Positions 56,950 through 64,000 of a stretch of 64,000 nucleotides of DNA are shown here, in pieces. Position 1 is the stretch's first letter. Every line of letters starts with the position of its first letter. Origin of the DNA: DAOQVR01 sp035341665 (lineage in GTDB: Bacteria > Chloroflexota > Anaerolineae > JAAYZQ01); contig DAOQVR010000017.1 of NCBI GenBank assembly GCA_035341665.1, positions 21,275 through 85,274 of the forward strand, in the 5' to 3' direction. The position numbers and the translations under genes are program-made. The notes beneath the pieces were generated by a model that saw only the letters and a list, made by a program, of their open reading frames with translations, did not search any database and was not told the DNA's origin.

Positions 56950-58736
56950 AGGTCGCGCTTCGCTGCGGCCGCCTCCAGCGCCATCTGGCAGAACTCGGCC
57001 ACAGGCTGTGCCCCCAGGTCCTGCCCGTTGCGCAGCCGGACCGCCACCTTGCCGGCCTCCGCCTCGCGGTCCCCGACGACCAGCATGTACGGCACCTTCT
57101 GGAGCTGTGCCGCCCGGATCTTGGCCTGCATCCGGTCGCCCGACTCGTCCACCTCCACGCGCAGGCCGGCCTCCCGGAGCTGCTCCGCCGCCTGCTTGGC
57201 ATACGCCGTGTGCCGCTCGGCGATCGGGATGAGGATCGCCTGCACCGGCGCCAGCCAGACCGGGAAAGCGCCCCCGTAGTGCTCCAGCAGCACTCCGAAG
57301 AAGCGCTCGATCGATCCCAGCAGCGCGCGGTGCACCATGTACGGCCGGTGCTCCAGGCCGTCGGCCCCCACGTACGTCATGCCAAAGCGCTCCGGCTCGT
57401 TAAAGTCAAACTGGATCGTGGTCGTCTGCCACTCCCGGCCCAGCACATCCTTGAGCTTTAGGTCGATTTTGGGCCCGTAGAAGGCCCCGCCCCCCTCGTC
57501 CATCTCGTACGGCACGCCTTCCACCGCGATCGCGCGCTTCAGCGCCTCGATCGCCTGGTCCCAAGCCTCCGGCTCGCCGATGGCATCCGCCGGCCGCGTC
57601 GCCAGGTACGCCTTGAACTCCTGGAAGCCAAACGCCTCCAGCATCCTCAGCGAGAAGCGGAGAACCTCGAGGATCTCGCCCTCGATCTGCTCCGGCGTGC
57701 AAAAGATGTGGGCATCGTCCTGCGTAAAGCCGCGCACCCGCATCAGCCCGTGCAGCACCCCGCTTCGCTCGTAGCGGTACACCGTGCCCAGCTCCGCCCA
57801 CCGCATCGGCAGCTCGCGGTAGCTGCGCCGCTTCGCCTGGTACATCATGATATGGAATGGGCAGTTCATCGGCTTCAGGTAATAGTCCTGCCCGTCGATA
57901 TCCATCGGCGAGTACATGGCATCCTTGTAAAAGCCCAGGTGACCGCTCGTCTCCCACAGCCGCGCGCGCCCGATGTGCGGCGAGTAGACCACCTCGTAGC
58001 CCCCCTGCCGGTGCCGCTCCCGCCAAAAGTCCTCGATGAGCGTCCTGATGCGTGCACCCTTGGGATGCCAGTAGACCAAGCCGGCGCCCGCCTCCTCGTG
58101 GAAGCTGAAGAGGTCCAGCTCCTTGCCCAGCCGCCGGTGGTCGCGCTTGTCGACCTCCGCCAGCCATGCCAGGTACACCTCCAGCTCCTCCCGCTTCGCC
58201 CACACCGTGCCATAGATCCGCTGCAGCATCGGCTGCTTCTCATCGCCTCGCCAGTACGCCCCGGCGACGTTCAGCAGCTTGAAGGCATCGGCCGGGATCT
58301 GGCCCGTGCGCTCCAGGTGCGGCCCGCGGCACAGGTCCGTGAACTCGTGGTGCGTATAGATCGAGAGGCTGCTCACCGGCTCGGCGCCCGCCTCCCCATG
58401 CTCATCCTCCGCGCCCGAAGACAGCTTCTCGATCTGGTCCAGCTTGTACGGCTGGCCGGCAAAGAGCCCTCGCGCTTCGGCGACGCTCACGTCGCGCCGT
58501 ACGAAGGCATAGTTGCTCCGGATGATGGCGCGCATCCTCTTCTCGACCTCGGCCAGGTCCTCGGTCGTCAGTGCCCGCGGCAGGTCAAAGTCGTAGTAGA
58601 AGCCCTTCTCGATCGGCGGGCCAAAAGCCAGCTTTCCCTCCGGAAAGATCGACAGCACCGCCTCGGCCATCACGTGGGCCGTCGAATGCCGCAGCCGGTG
58701 CAGCGCCTCCTCCCCATTCACCTGTTCGTGTGCCAT
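56946..58736 (-). CDS. thrS: Threonyl-tRNA synthetase lacking the TGS domain
   Basis: Charges tRNA-Thr. 596 residues starting directly with the editing domain: HSTAHVMAEAV (HxxxH) and DLCRGPHLE (CxxxH). The class II core follows (motif 1 around GARIRTLIEDFWRERH; MNCPFHIMMY; motif 2 YRYERSGVLHGLMRVRGFTQDDAH; motif 3 HRALLGSIERFFGVLLEHYGG) and a C-terminal anticodon-binding domain. The ~60-residue TGS domain found at the start of most ThrRS is absent. GAGGAGG precedes ATG 58736. Expression is probably controlled by the T-box leader upstream. Confidence 0.97.
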   Translation of the reverse strand: MAHEQVNGEEALHRLRHSTAHVMAEAVLSIFPEGKLAFGPPIEKGFYYDFDLPRALTTEDLAEVEKRMRAIIRSNYAFVRRDVSVAEARGLFAGQPYKLDQIEKLSSGAEDEHGEAGAEPVSSLSIYTHHEFTDLCRGPHLERTGQIPADAFKLLNVAGAYWRGDEKQPMLQRIYGTVWAKREELEVYLAWLAEVDKRDHRRLGKELDLFSFHEEAGAGLVYWHPKGARIRTLIEDFWRERHRQGGYEVVYSPHIGRARLWETSGHLGFYKDAMYSPMDIDGQDYYLKPMNCPFHIMMYQAKRRSYRELPMRWAELGTVYRYERSGVLHGLMRVRGFTQDDAHIFCTPEQIEGEILEVLRFSLRMLEAFGFQEFKAYLATRPADAIGEPEAWDQAIEALKRAIAVEGVPYEMDEGGGAFYGPKIDLKLKDVLGREWQTTTIQFDFNEPERFGMTYVGADGLEHRPYMVHRALLGSIERFFGVLLEHYGGAFPVWLAPVQAILIPIAERHTAYAKQAAEQLREAGLRVEVDESGDRMQAKIRAAQLQKVPYMLVVGDREAEAGKVAVRLRNGQDLGAQPVAEFCQMALEAAAAKRDL

Positions 58737-58771
58737 TCTTTCCTCCTCGACAAGTCAGATGTCGGACAAAC

Positions 58772-58802
58772 AAAAAAGCCCCTCGCCCATGGGGCGAGAG
58801 GC
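58772..58802 (-). terminator. Intrinsic terminator of the thrS T-box
   Basis: GCCTCTCGCCC and GGGCGAGGGGC form an 11-bp stem (one G-T pair) with a 3-base loop, followed by TTTTTT at 58777-58772. A textbook Rho-independent terminator, alternative to the T-box antiterminator. Confidence 0.92.
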
Positions 58803-59055
58803 AAGCTCACGCGGTTCCACCCAATCCGGTGACAGGCCAAACGTCTCTCTGTCACCCTCGTCCGGCTTGATAACGGGCGCCGCCCGGAGCCCTATACTCG
58901 GAGGTCCTTTCCAGGGCCCGCTCACAGGGGGTTTTCGTCGGGGCCATGGCTGGCGGAGCTCCCACCCGGTGGCTCCCCCTCGCTGAAGCCGGTCCCCCGG
59001 CTACTCGTCCTGCTCGTCGCGTTTCTCTATCTGGTGCAGACCCTCGCTGTCTGCC
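58772..59055 (-). promoter_or_regulatory. T-box leader controlling thrS
   Basis: Reading leftward, the leader contains GACGAGTAG in an AGTA-type bulge, a GAGCCACCGGGTGGGAGC hairpin region, and the near-invariant T-box sequence GGGTGGAACCGCG (58822-58810), followed by a terminator. In T-box RNAs uncharged tRNA pairs with the specifier loop and the T-box and prevents termination. A candidate Thr specifier ACC occurs at 58905-58903, before CCGAGTA; this assignment is tentative. It starts about 10 bases after tRNA-Val, so the transcript may come from the tRNA promoter or a site inside. Confidence 0.88.
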
Positions 59056-59060
59056 GGCAG

Positions 59061-59134
59061 TGGGCGGTAGAGGACTTGAACCTCTGGCCTCCACGATGTC
59101 AACGTGGCGCTCTAGCCATCTGAGCTAACCGCCC
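59061..59134 (-). tRNA. tRNA-Val (GAC)
   Basis: The minus strand folds into a full cloverleaf: acceptor GGGCGGT/ACCGCCC, D-loop TTAGCTCAGATGGCTAGAGC, anticodon arm CCACG-TTGACAT-CGTGG with anticodon GAC, T-arm AGAGG-TTCAAGT-CCTCT. The discriminator base is A and CCA is not encoded. It lies directly upstream of the thrS T-box. Confidence 0.95.
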
Positions 59135-59146
59135 AAAGTGCGCACC

Positions 59147-59175
59147 ATTCTACCACACCCGCGCCAGGGTGCAAA
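59147..59175 (-). promoter_or_regulatory. Promoter of tRNA-Val
   Basis: Minus strand TTTGCA (59175-59170), 17-base spacer, TAGAAT (59152-59147) preceded by TGG. The start would be near 59140, six bases before the mature tRNA. It might also serve thrS. Confidence 0.6.
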
Positions 59176-59193
59176 TCCCGTTCTCCCCTCGTA

Positions 59194-59220
59194 GCCGTAG
59201 GGCGGGTTTCCATACCCGCC
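59194..59220 (+). repeat. Single copy of the GGCGGGT/ACCCGCC palindromic repeat
   Basis: GCCGTAGG plus the hairpin GGCGGGT-TTCCAT-ACCCGCC, identical to the core of the 55.2-kb array. It lies between the tRNA promoter and the 3' end of the GH99-like gene. Confidence 0.85.
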
Positions 59221-59278
59221 CGCTCCAGTGCGGCCGCGGGCGCACAATCACTCGCCCGCCGTCGTCGGGCTCGGCCCA

Positions 59279-61057
59279 TCACGGCACCGGGGATGTGTAG
59301 TACGTCTCGCCCCCGAATACATCGCGCACCACTTCGAGCATGTCGAACTGGTAATTCCCGGCCGGATACTTGGGCCCCAGGTTGGCCGTCGGCTCGACCG
59401 TCGTCGTCTCGGCCCAGTTGTTCCACGTGTTCAGCCAGATCAGCTTCAGCCCGTTTGTGCCGAACGGTTCGGCGTGCTTGCGGGCCACCTCCGCCATCGC
59501 GACGACCTGGTCCTTGCTTTGGGCAGGCACGTAGCTGGGATGGCCCAGGTTGAACCTCCTGTCGTCATACTGGGGCGCCCAGGCCGGCTGAAAGTTCACC
59601 AGGTCCTCTCTGCCGGCTACCTTCAGCCCGGAGAGCTGGTCGCGCCACCAACGGAAAGCGCCGTCCACCTCCACCGCCGCCTTCCCCACGTCGCCGAACG
59701 TGCCCGGATCGAGGCCCGGGATCAACATCGTGAACGTGGAGCTGCCGTCGAACAGCGCGGCGTGCGGCCGGTTGAAGCAGCCAACGCACACCTCGTCTCC
59801 CACGATGAACACGTCATAGCCCAGCGCAGACACCTCATCCCGGGCGTCCGCCATAGCGCCCGCCAGGTCACCCACGAAGCTGTTCGTGGCCCAGATGTAG
59901 ACCACGGGCCGGCCGTCGACCGCCAGGTACTGGGGATGCCCAAAGTACTTCTTGGCAAAGTGCCGGAAGTCCGACACAAAGGTATCGTACACATCCGGCT
60001 GGTCGAAATTGATGTTGGGTACCACGTCGACGTCCAACCCCGGCGTCTGCTCCAGCCGCAGGGGAAAGTCATAGAAGATGGCCCACCGCAGCTTGTGGAT
60101 ATTGGGCGACTTGAGAAAGACGTCGTCCAGGATGGTCTCGATGTCATTCCCCTTGCCGGCGCCGCGTGGCGTGATCCACTCGATCGAGAAGCCATCGACG
60201 CCATACTCGGCCGCCCACTCGATCTGCTGGTAGACCACAGCCGGGTCGCTGGACCAATAGCTCTCGCCGAGAAGCGGGGTGAGCGGCGTGTTCCGCTCGT
60301 GGTTCTCGTTCTCAAAGCCGCCCCAGAAGCCTGGGCCGTAGTACCAGAGGTTGAGCTGCCCGATGACGATGTACTCGTTGGGCGCAGCGTCCAGGAAGGG
60401 TGCCGGGGAAACCTCGAAGGTCTGCGCGTTCTGCTCGCCGGGCTCGATGCCGTCCCAGGTGAGCACGGCGACGGCCGATGGGGTCGCCTCCGGGTAGCTC
60501 GAGATCTCGACCCGGGTCGAGCCGATGTGCCCGCGCCCGATCTCAAACAAGAGCGGCTTGGCGGCCTCGATCTCCGCGAGTAGGGCCTCCGCCACCAGCT
60601 CCACGCTCTTGTGGCCCTCGGCTCGGGCCAGCGATTGGCCGAGCACGAGCGAGTCCCCCTCCGGTCCGGCCGGCTGAGCCTCTTCGCTGGATGAGCTGAC
60701 CCTGACCTCGTGCAGCGTCCCGCCGCCAGCCAGCCGCAGGGTGGTCCAGTCCGAGGTCGTGCTGACCCTGATCTGGACGCGGTAGGAGGGCGTGGGCACC
60801 TCCGGCCGTGCCGTGGTGGCGGTGGGCGAAGGCTCCACATGTTGCGTGGGCCGGCTCGTGCGGGTGGGGGGCGGGGCGACCGGCTCGGAGGTGGGGGACG
60901 GCTGCGCCGGCTCTGAGGGTGAGACGGTGGGCACGGACGCCGCAGACACCTCCGTGGACACCGGCGCGCTGGTGGCTGGGGGTCCACCGCAGGCGACGGT
61001 CAGCAGCAGGGCCAGGGCGCCGCCCAGGATCCTCACGGTCCAGGACCTTGCCTTCAT
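59279..61057 (-). CDS. GH99-like/WbsX-type lipoprotein
   Basis: A 592-residue lipoprotein: signal peptide with lipobox TVAC, then a long Pro/Ser/Thr/Val linker (to about residue 90), a beta-rich module (about 90-225), and a catalytic-like domain from about 240. That domain has NLWYYGPGFWGGFENE, WSSDPAVVYQQIEWAAEYGVDGFSIEW, IFYDFPLRL, YLAVDGRPVVYIW and LIWLNTWNNWAETTTVEP, as in GH99-like endo-mannosidase/WbsX proteins. A role in glycan breakdown or modification at the cell surface is inferred; catalytic acids are not pinned down. GGAGG precedes ATG 61057. Confidence 0.85.
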   Translation of the reverse strand: MKARSWTVRILGGALALLLTVACGGPPATSAPVSTEVSAASVPTVSPSEPAQPSPTSEPVAPPPTRTSRPTQHVEPSPTATTARPEVPTPSYRVQIRVSTTSDWTTLRLAGGGTLHEVRVSSSSEEAQPAGPEGDSLVLGQSLARAEGHKSVELVAEALLAEIEAAKPLLFEIGRGHIGSTRVEISSYPEATPSAVAVLTWDGIEPGEQNAQTFEVSPAPFLDAAPNEYIVIGQLNLWYYGPGFWGGFENENHERNTPLTPLLGESYWSSDPAVVYQQIEWAAEYGVDGFSIEWITPRGAGKGNDIETILDDVFLKSPNIHKLRWAIFYDFPLRLEQTPGLDVDVVPNINFDQPDVYDTFVSDFRHFAKKYFGHPQYLAVDGRPVVYIWATNSFVGDLAGAMADARDEVSALGYDVFIVGDEVCVGCFNRPHAALFDGSSTFTMLIPGLDPGTFGDVGKAAVEVDGAFRWWRDQLSGLKVAGREDLVNFQPAWAPQYDDRRFNLGHPSYVPAQSKDQVVAMAEVARKHAEPFGTNGLKLIWLNTWNNWAETTTVEPTANLGPKYPAGNYQFDMLEVVRDVFGGETYYTSPVP

Positions 61058-61177
61058 CGTGGCCTCCTTCTGGCGTGGGGCGCTTCCCGTCCTGCGACAG
61101 GACGTGCCCCCTGCCAGGCGAGCCCCCAGGCCGCTGGCCTCCCAGGTCCGCCTCGGGGCAGCTTCACGGTCTGCCCT

Positions 61178-61206
61178 ATCATACCCCCGAGTCGTGTGCC
61201 GTGCAA
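61178..61206 (-). promoter_or_regulatory. Promoter of the GH99-like gene
   Basis: Minus strand TTGCAC (61206-61201), 17-base spacer, TATGAT (61183-61178). The leader would be about 115 bases. Confidence 0.55.
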
Positions 61207-61312
61207 GGGCGGCATGGCAGCCATGGGAAAGCGCCCCATCTCCCGTGCCTGCGGCCGCTGCCCAACCCGCACTTGCTCGCGCGCCCTTCGGCCCAAGGGG
61301 CAGTTCCTGCGA

Positions 61313-61341
61313 TTTGCGTCGCCAACCCCGCGGAGTATAAT
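61313..61341 (+). promoter_or_regulatory. Promoter of the small lipoprotein gene
   Basis: TTTGCG (61313-61318) or TTGCGT (61314-61319), 16-17 bases, and a perfect TATAAT (61336-61341). Transcription would start near 61348, about 230 bases before the gene. Confidence 0.65.
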
Positions 61342-61347
61342 GGAGAC

Positions 61348-61578
61348 ACATGCCGATCCCACCCAGGGGTGCAGGAGCAGGGCCATTCGCGCCGCCCGGC
61401 GACCTTGCCGGGGCAGAGGAACGCGGTGCGCCCCCTCGGGCACGCCGCAGGGTAGACCGGAGCAGGGCTCTCACAGAGCACACCCCTGCAGGGCGGGATG
61501 GGAGCCCGTTCCATGTGCGCAACGCGGACCAGGATGCGAGGCCGGAAGCCTCCGCGACCTGGGTGAAAGGAGAAGACG
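61348..61578 (+). promoter_or_regulatory. Long structured 5' leader of unknown type
   Basis: Four successive stems can be drawn: CCCGGC/GCCGGG; GCGGTGCGCCC/GGGCACGCCGC (one mismatch); GCAGGG/CCCTGC enclosing GCTCT/AGAGC; and GAGGC/GCCTC just before AAAGGAG. It does not match a riboswitch class I recognise. Together with the two promoters this accounts for the 520-base gap between the divergent genes. Confidence 0.4.
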
Positions 61579-62013
61579 ATGCGCAGGGAAGCTGGGATGA
61601 TCGCGGTCACACTGCTGGTCCTCTGCCTGGTCTCCTGCTCGGGCATGACCTCGTCGGGAGGGAGCGTCAAGGCGGGGCACAGCGGGAGCTCCGGCATGCT
61701 GGAAGTCTCCCATGCCAAGGCCAACGGCACGACGCAGCGGGATATCGCGGAGGATGACGCAGGGCTCGACGACATCGTTTCGCCCGGCGACGTGCTGGAG
61801 GTCGACCTCACCCTGGCCGTGGGCAAGGGGAGCTTCAAGATCGAGCTCCTGGGCCAGGATGGGCAGGTGACCTTGACGCTCGAGGCACGCGACGGCGAGA
61901 CCCTGACCGGACATGGCCAAATCGTCGTGGACAACTTTGGCGCGGTGCCTTACCGCGTGACTGCGGTCGAGGCAGAGAACGTCGACTACTACATGGAGTA
62001 TTGGCTGCAGTGA
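61579..62013 (+). CDS. Small secreted lipoprotein of unknown function
   Basis: 144 residues; lipobox LVSC at about residue 20. The mature part is beta-rich (VLEVDLTLAVGKGSFKIELL; VTLTLEARDGETLTG; YRVTAVEAENVDYYMEYWLQ), suggesting a small beta-sandwich. I do not recognise the family. AAAGGAG precedes ATG 61579. It is followed 176 bases later by the protease gene on the same strand; that gap is GC-rich, and I see no clear site in it beyond the AAGGAG before the next start. Confidence 0.75.
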   Translation: MRREAGMIAVTLLVLCLVSCSGMTSSGGSVKAGHSGSSGMLEVSHAKANGTTQRDIAEDDAGLDDIVSPGDVLEVDLTLAVGKGSFKIELLGQDGQVTLTLEARDGETLTGHGQIVVDNFGAVPYRVTAVEAENVDYYMEYWLQ

Positions 62014-62189
62014 CCCGGGGCCAGGGCCAGCCGGCTCGCGACCCCATGGCGCACCGGCCGCGCATCTCGTGCGCTCGCGACCTGGCCGGGCGGCGCGCGC
62101 GCCAGGGGGAAGGAGGGTAGCCGCAGAGAGTCCATCGAAACAGGGCATGTGCAGGCGCTAGTCCCAATCTGACCCAAGGAGAGAGGATC

Positions 62190-63620
62190 ATGAAGACACG
62201 TTGGACCGCTGCGTTTTGCCTGGTTATGGTGCTGACGATTTCGCTGGGTGGCGTCAGCTTCGCCGCCTCTTCCCGGGCGGGCACCGGCCCGCTTGAGCTC
62301 CAGGTCACAGAGCCCGACAACGGTCGCGCGGTCGAGCTCAAGGGCGAGGTGCTGGTCGTCAAGCTGCCGAGCAACCCCTCCACCGGGTATGGCTGGCAGG
62401 CACAGGGTATCGACGCACAGGTGCTGCGCCAGCTGGATGCCACCGAGTGGCTCCCTGACACGGAGGGCAAGCTCGGCGGGCCGGGGACGGAGGTCCTCCG
62501 CTTCGCCGCCGTCGGCCGAGGCCAGACCACCCTCAACCTCGTCTACGCCCGCCCCTGGCAGGCAGCTGCCCCAGCCGCAGCCTTTTCCCTGCAGGTGCGC
62601 GTGGCCGAGCCATCCCGCAGCGCGATCTACCCTGAGCCTGCTGCCGAAGGGCCGCTGCCAGATGCCGGCGGCGGGGTCACCGCCCTGCCCTCGGTCTACA
62701 ACTGGTGCGACCTCGGCGAGTGCACGGCCGTGCGGGACCAGGGCAACTGCGGCAGCTGCTGGGCCTTTGGCACCGTCGGCTCCTTCGAGTCGGCCATCCT
62801 GATCGCGGACAACCTCACCAGGGACCTGTCGGAGCAATGGCTGGTCTCGTGCAACACCGACGGCTGGGGCTGCAACGGCGGCTGGTGGGCTCACGACTAC
62901 CATGTGTCGCCCGGCTCGGTCTATGAGACCGACTTCCCCTACACCGCCACCGATGCCCCCTGCGGAGGCCCCTACACCTACCACGAAAAGCTCGCCAGCT
63001 GGGCCTTTATCGGCAGCGAGAACGGCGTCCCTGCCACCGACGCCATCAAGCAGGCGATCTACGATCACGGCCCCGTCTCGGCTGCGGTGTGCGTCAACAC
63101 TGCGTTCCAGCTCTACACGGGCGGGGTCTTTAGTCCCACGACTCGCTGCAACAGCATCAATCACGCCATCGTCCTCACGGGCTGGGACGACGCCAAGGGA
63201 GCCTGGCGGCTGCGCAACTCATGGGGGTCCGACTGGGGTGAGGGCGGCTACATGTGGATCGCCTACGGCAAGTCGTACGTCGGCTACTCGGCCAACTACG
63301 TGCTCTATGGCGACACGCCGCCGCCGTCGCCCACGCCGGCTGCGCCCACCAACCTGGTGGCAAAGGCCGTCTCCAAGACCCAGATCAACCTCACCTGGAC
63401 CGACAACGCCACAAACGAGCTAGGCTTCCACATCGAGCGCTGCACCGGCAGCACGTGCACCAACTTTGCGACTATCGCCGACGTAGGGGCGAACGTCACC
63501 GCCTACTCCAACAGCGGCCTTACCGCCAAGACGACCTACCGCTACCGTGTGCATGCCTACAACGCCGAGGGCGACTCCGCCTACTCCAACATCGCCAAGG
63601 CGACGACACTGAAACGCTAA
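62190..63620 (+). CDS. Secreted papain-family protease with chagasin-like prodomain and FnIII domain
   Basis: 476 residues. Signal peptide ending near SFAAS. Residues about 33-126 match chagasin-type cysteine-protease inhibitors (I42): NPSTGYGW, GGPGTEVLRF and YARPW are the three inhibitory loops. The C1A papain domain follows (about 165-375): VRDQGNCGSCWAFG with catalytic Cys190, NHAIVLTGW with His325, and NSWGSDWGEGGY with Asn343. After a short Pro linker comes a fibronectin type III domain (APTNLVAKAVSKTQINLTW to the end). An inhibitor fused to its target protease suggests built-in latency. AAGGAG precedes ATG 62190. Confidence 0.93.
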   Translation: MKTRWTAAFCLVMVLTISLGGVSFAASSRAGTGPLELQVTEPDNGRAVELKGEVLVVKLPSNPSTGYGWQAQGIDAQVLRQLDATEWLPDTEGKLGGPGTEVLRFAAVGRGQTTLNLVYARPWQAAAPAAAFSLQVRVAEPSRSAIYPEPAAEGPLPDAGGGVTALPSVYNWCDLGECTAVRDQGNCGSCWAFGTVGSFESAILIADNLTRDLSEQWLVSCNTDGWGCNGGWWAHDYHVSPGSVYETDFPYTATDAPCGGPYTYHEKLASWAFIGSENGVPATDAIKQAIYDHGPVSAAVCVNTAFQLYTGGVFSPTTRCNSINHAIVLTGWDDAKGAWRLRNSWGSDWGEGGYMWIAYGKSYVGYSANYVLYGDTPPPSPTPAAPTNLVAKAVSKTQINLTWTDNATNELGFHIERCTGSTCTNFATIADVGANVTAYSNSGLTAKTTYRYRVHAYNAEGDSAYSNIAKATTLKR

Positions 63621-63636
63621 CAGACCGAGCATGCCG

Positions 63637-63667
63637 GGCCCTTCAGGCGCCCCACGCCTGAAGGGCC
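63637..63667 (+). terminator. Hairpin after the protease gene
   Basis: GGCCCTTCAGGCG and CGCCTGAAGGGCC form a perfect 13-bp stem with loop CCCCA, 16 bases after the stop codon. No T-run follows. Confidence 0.6.
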
Positions 63668-63715
63668 TCCGCCCCGCCCCGGTGCGGTGCACCTCGCCTC
63701 AGATGGGCGTTGGTC

Positions 63716-63905
63716 GTAGGGCGGGTTTCCATACCCGCCCCTCCCGGCAGCTGCTCGCCTCTCGCTCCAGCAGGCCGCCGCCGGCCTCGGCCGTGGTCGT
63801 CGCCAGTTGGTTGTAGGGCGGGTTTCCATACCCGCCCCGCCCGGCAGCTGCTCGCCTCTCGCTCCAGCAGGCTGCTGCCGGCCTCGACCGTGGTCGTTGC
63901 CAGGG
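63716..63905 (+). repeat. 97-bp tandem duplication carrying the GGCGGGT/ACCCGCC palindrome
   Basis: Two copies begin at 63716 and 63813, each with the GTAGG-hairpin core followed by CCGGCAGCTGCTCGCCTCTCG and CTCCAGCAGGC. They differ at a handful of positions. The rest of 63906-64000 holds no gene I can support. Confidence 0.8.
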
Positions 63906-64000
63906 AATGGACCAGGGCCGGCGGCTCCTCCGGGCGCAGGGCCGGCGAGCTGTGCCACTGCTCTACAAATCGTTCTGTGGGTTAGGCGGGGACCGTGCTT

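Noticed and set aside
59228..60583. 451-residue plus-strand frame
   Set aside because: Antisense to the GH99-like lipoprotein, no recognisable domain or ribosome-binding site.
61348..61578. Cyclic-di-GMP or cobalamin riboswitch
   Set aside because: The conserved core sequences of those classes are not present; only generic stems can be drawn.
63617..63958. 113-residue minus-strand gene at the window end
   Set aside because: It is made of translated copies of the 97-bp duplication and palindrome.

Overview
This is a GC-rich, gene-dense stretch with no rRNA, phage or transposase genes. It most resembles a chromosome segment of a Chloroflexota bacterium (Anaerolineae/Ardenticatenia-like). That assignment is an inference from several things: the gene mix, lipoproteins with Pro/Thr linkers, NarL-type two-component pairs, multiheme cytochromes, a T-box leader on thrS, and many small intergenic repeats. 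Promoters look like ordinary sigma-70 sites (TTGnnn-N17-TAnnnT, often with an extended TGn -10). Several genes without a Shine-Dalgarno have a -10 only 6-9 nt before the start codon and may be leaderless.

Layout. 1-5.9 kb: nitrogen and translation genes (partial PRPP-synthetase-like gene, divergent Amt-like protein, Mut7-C RNase, rsfS, glnA, hutU). 5.9-13.3 kb: a class A PBP facing the operon tsaE-tsaB-rimI-udg4-rnj. 13.4-15.0 kb: a phosphoesterase and a methyltransferase. 15.2-24.8 kb: the most striking region. A NarL-type kinase/regulator/ferredoxin operon is divergent from four cytochrome genes that together encode about 39 c-type haem sites plus a cytochrome b. 25.0-34.9 kb: VIT/VWA protein, uvrC, hpt-ade-solute-binding lipoprotein, phosphohexomutase. 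35.0-41.7 kb: LysM/SpaA-like surface protein, then rpsB-tsf-pyrH-frr-uppS-cdsA. 41.7-50.3 kb: hydrolase, UxaA-type dehydratase, an ABC exporter with a DUF2318 Fe-S protein, and a second NarL-type pair. 50.5-56.3 kb: a coupled operon of coiled-coil protein, membrane sensor with SH3 domain, Ras-like GTPase and PAS histidine kinase, divergent from an OmpR-type regulator. 56.5-64 kb: DUF4332 protein, TGS-less thrS with T-box, tRNA-Val, a GH99-like lipoprotein, a small lipoprotein, and a chagasin-papain-FnIII secreted protease.

How the parts may work together. The cytochrome cluster looks like a route from the quinone pool (cytochrome b with a c-haem domain, and a membrane-anchored 19-haem protein) through a 9-haem membrane-tethered carrier to a 10-haem lipoprotein at the cell surface. 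It may be controlled by the adjacent two-component system and ferredoxin. The GTPase operon looks like a membrane-to-kinase signalling chain with its probable response regulator across the divergent promoter. These functional links are inferences from gene order.

Repeats. Three full copies of a ~130-bp element with GGGGCTGTCC/GGACAGCCCC ends all lie between convergent genes. A second palindromic family (core GGCGGGTTTCCATACCCGCC) forms a six-copy array at 55.15-55.44 kb and scattered copies near 59.2 and 63.7 kb.
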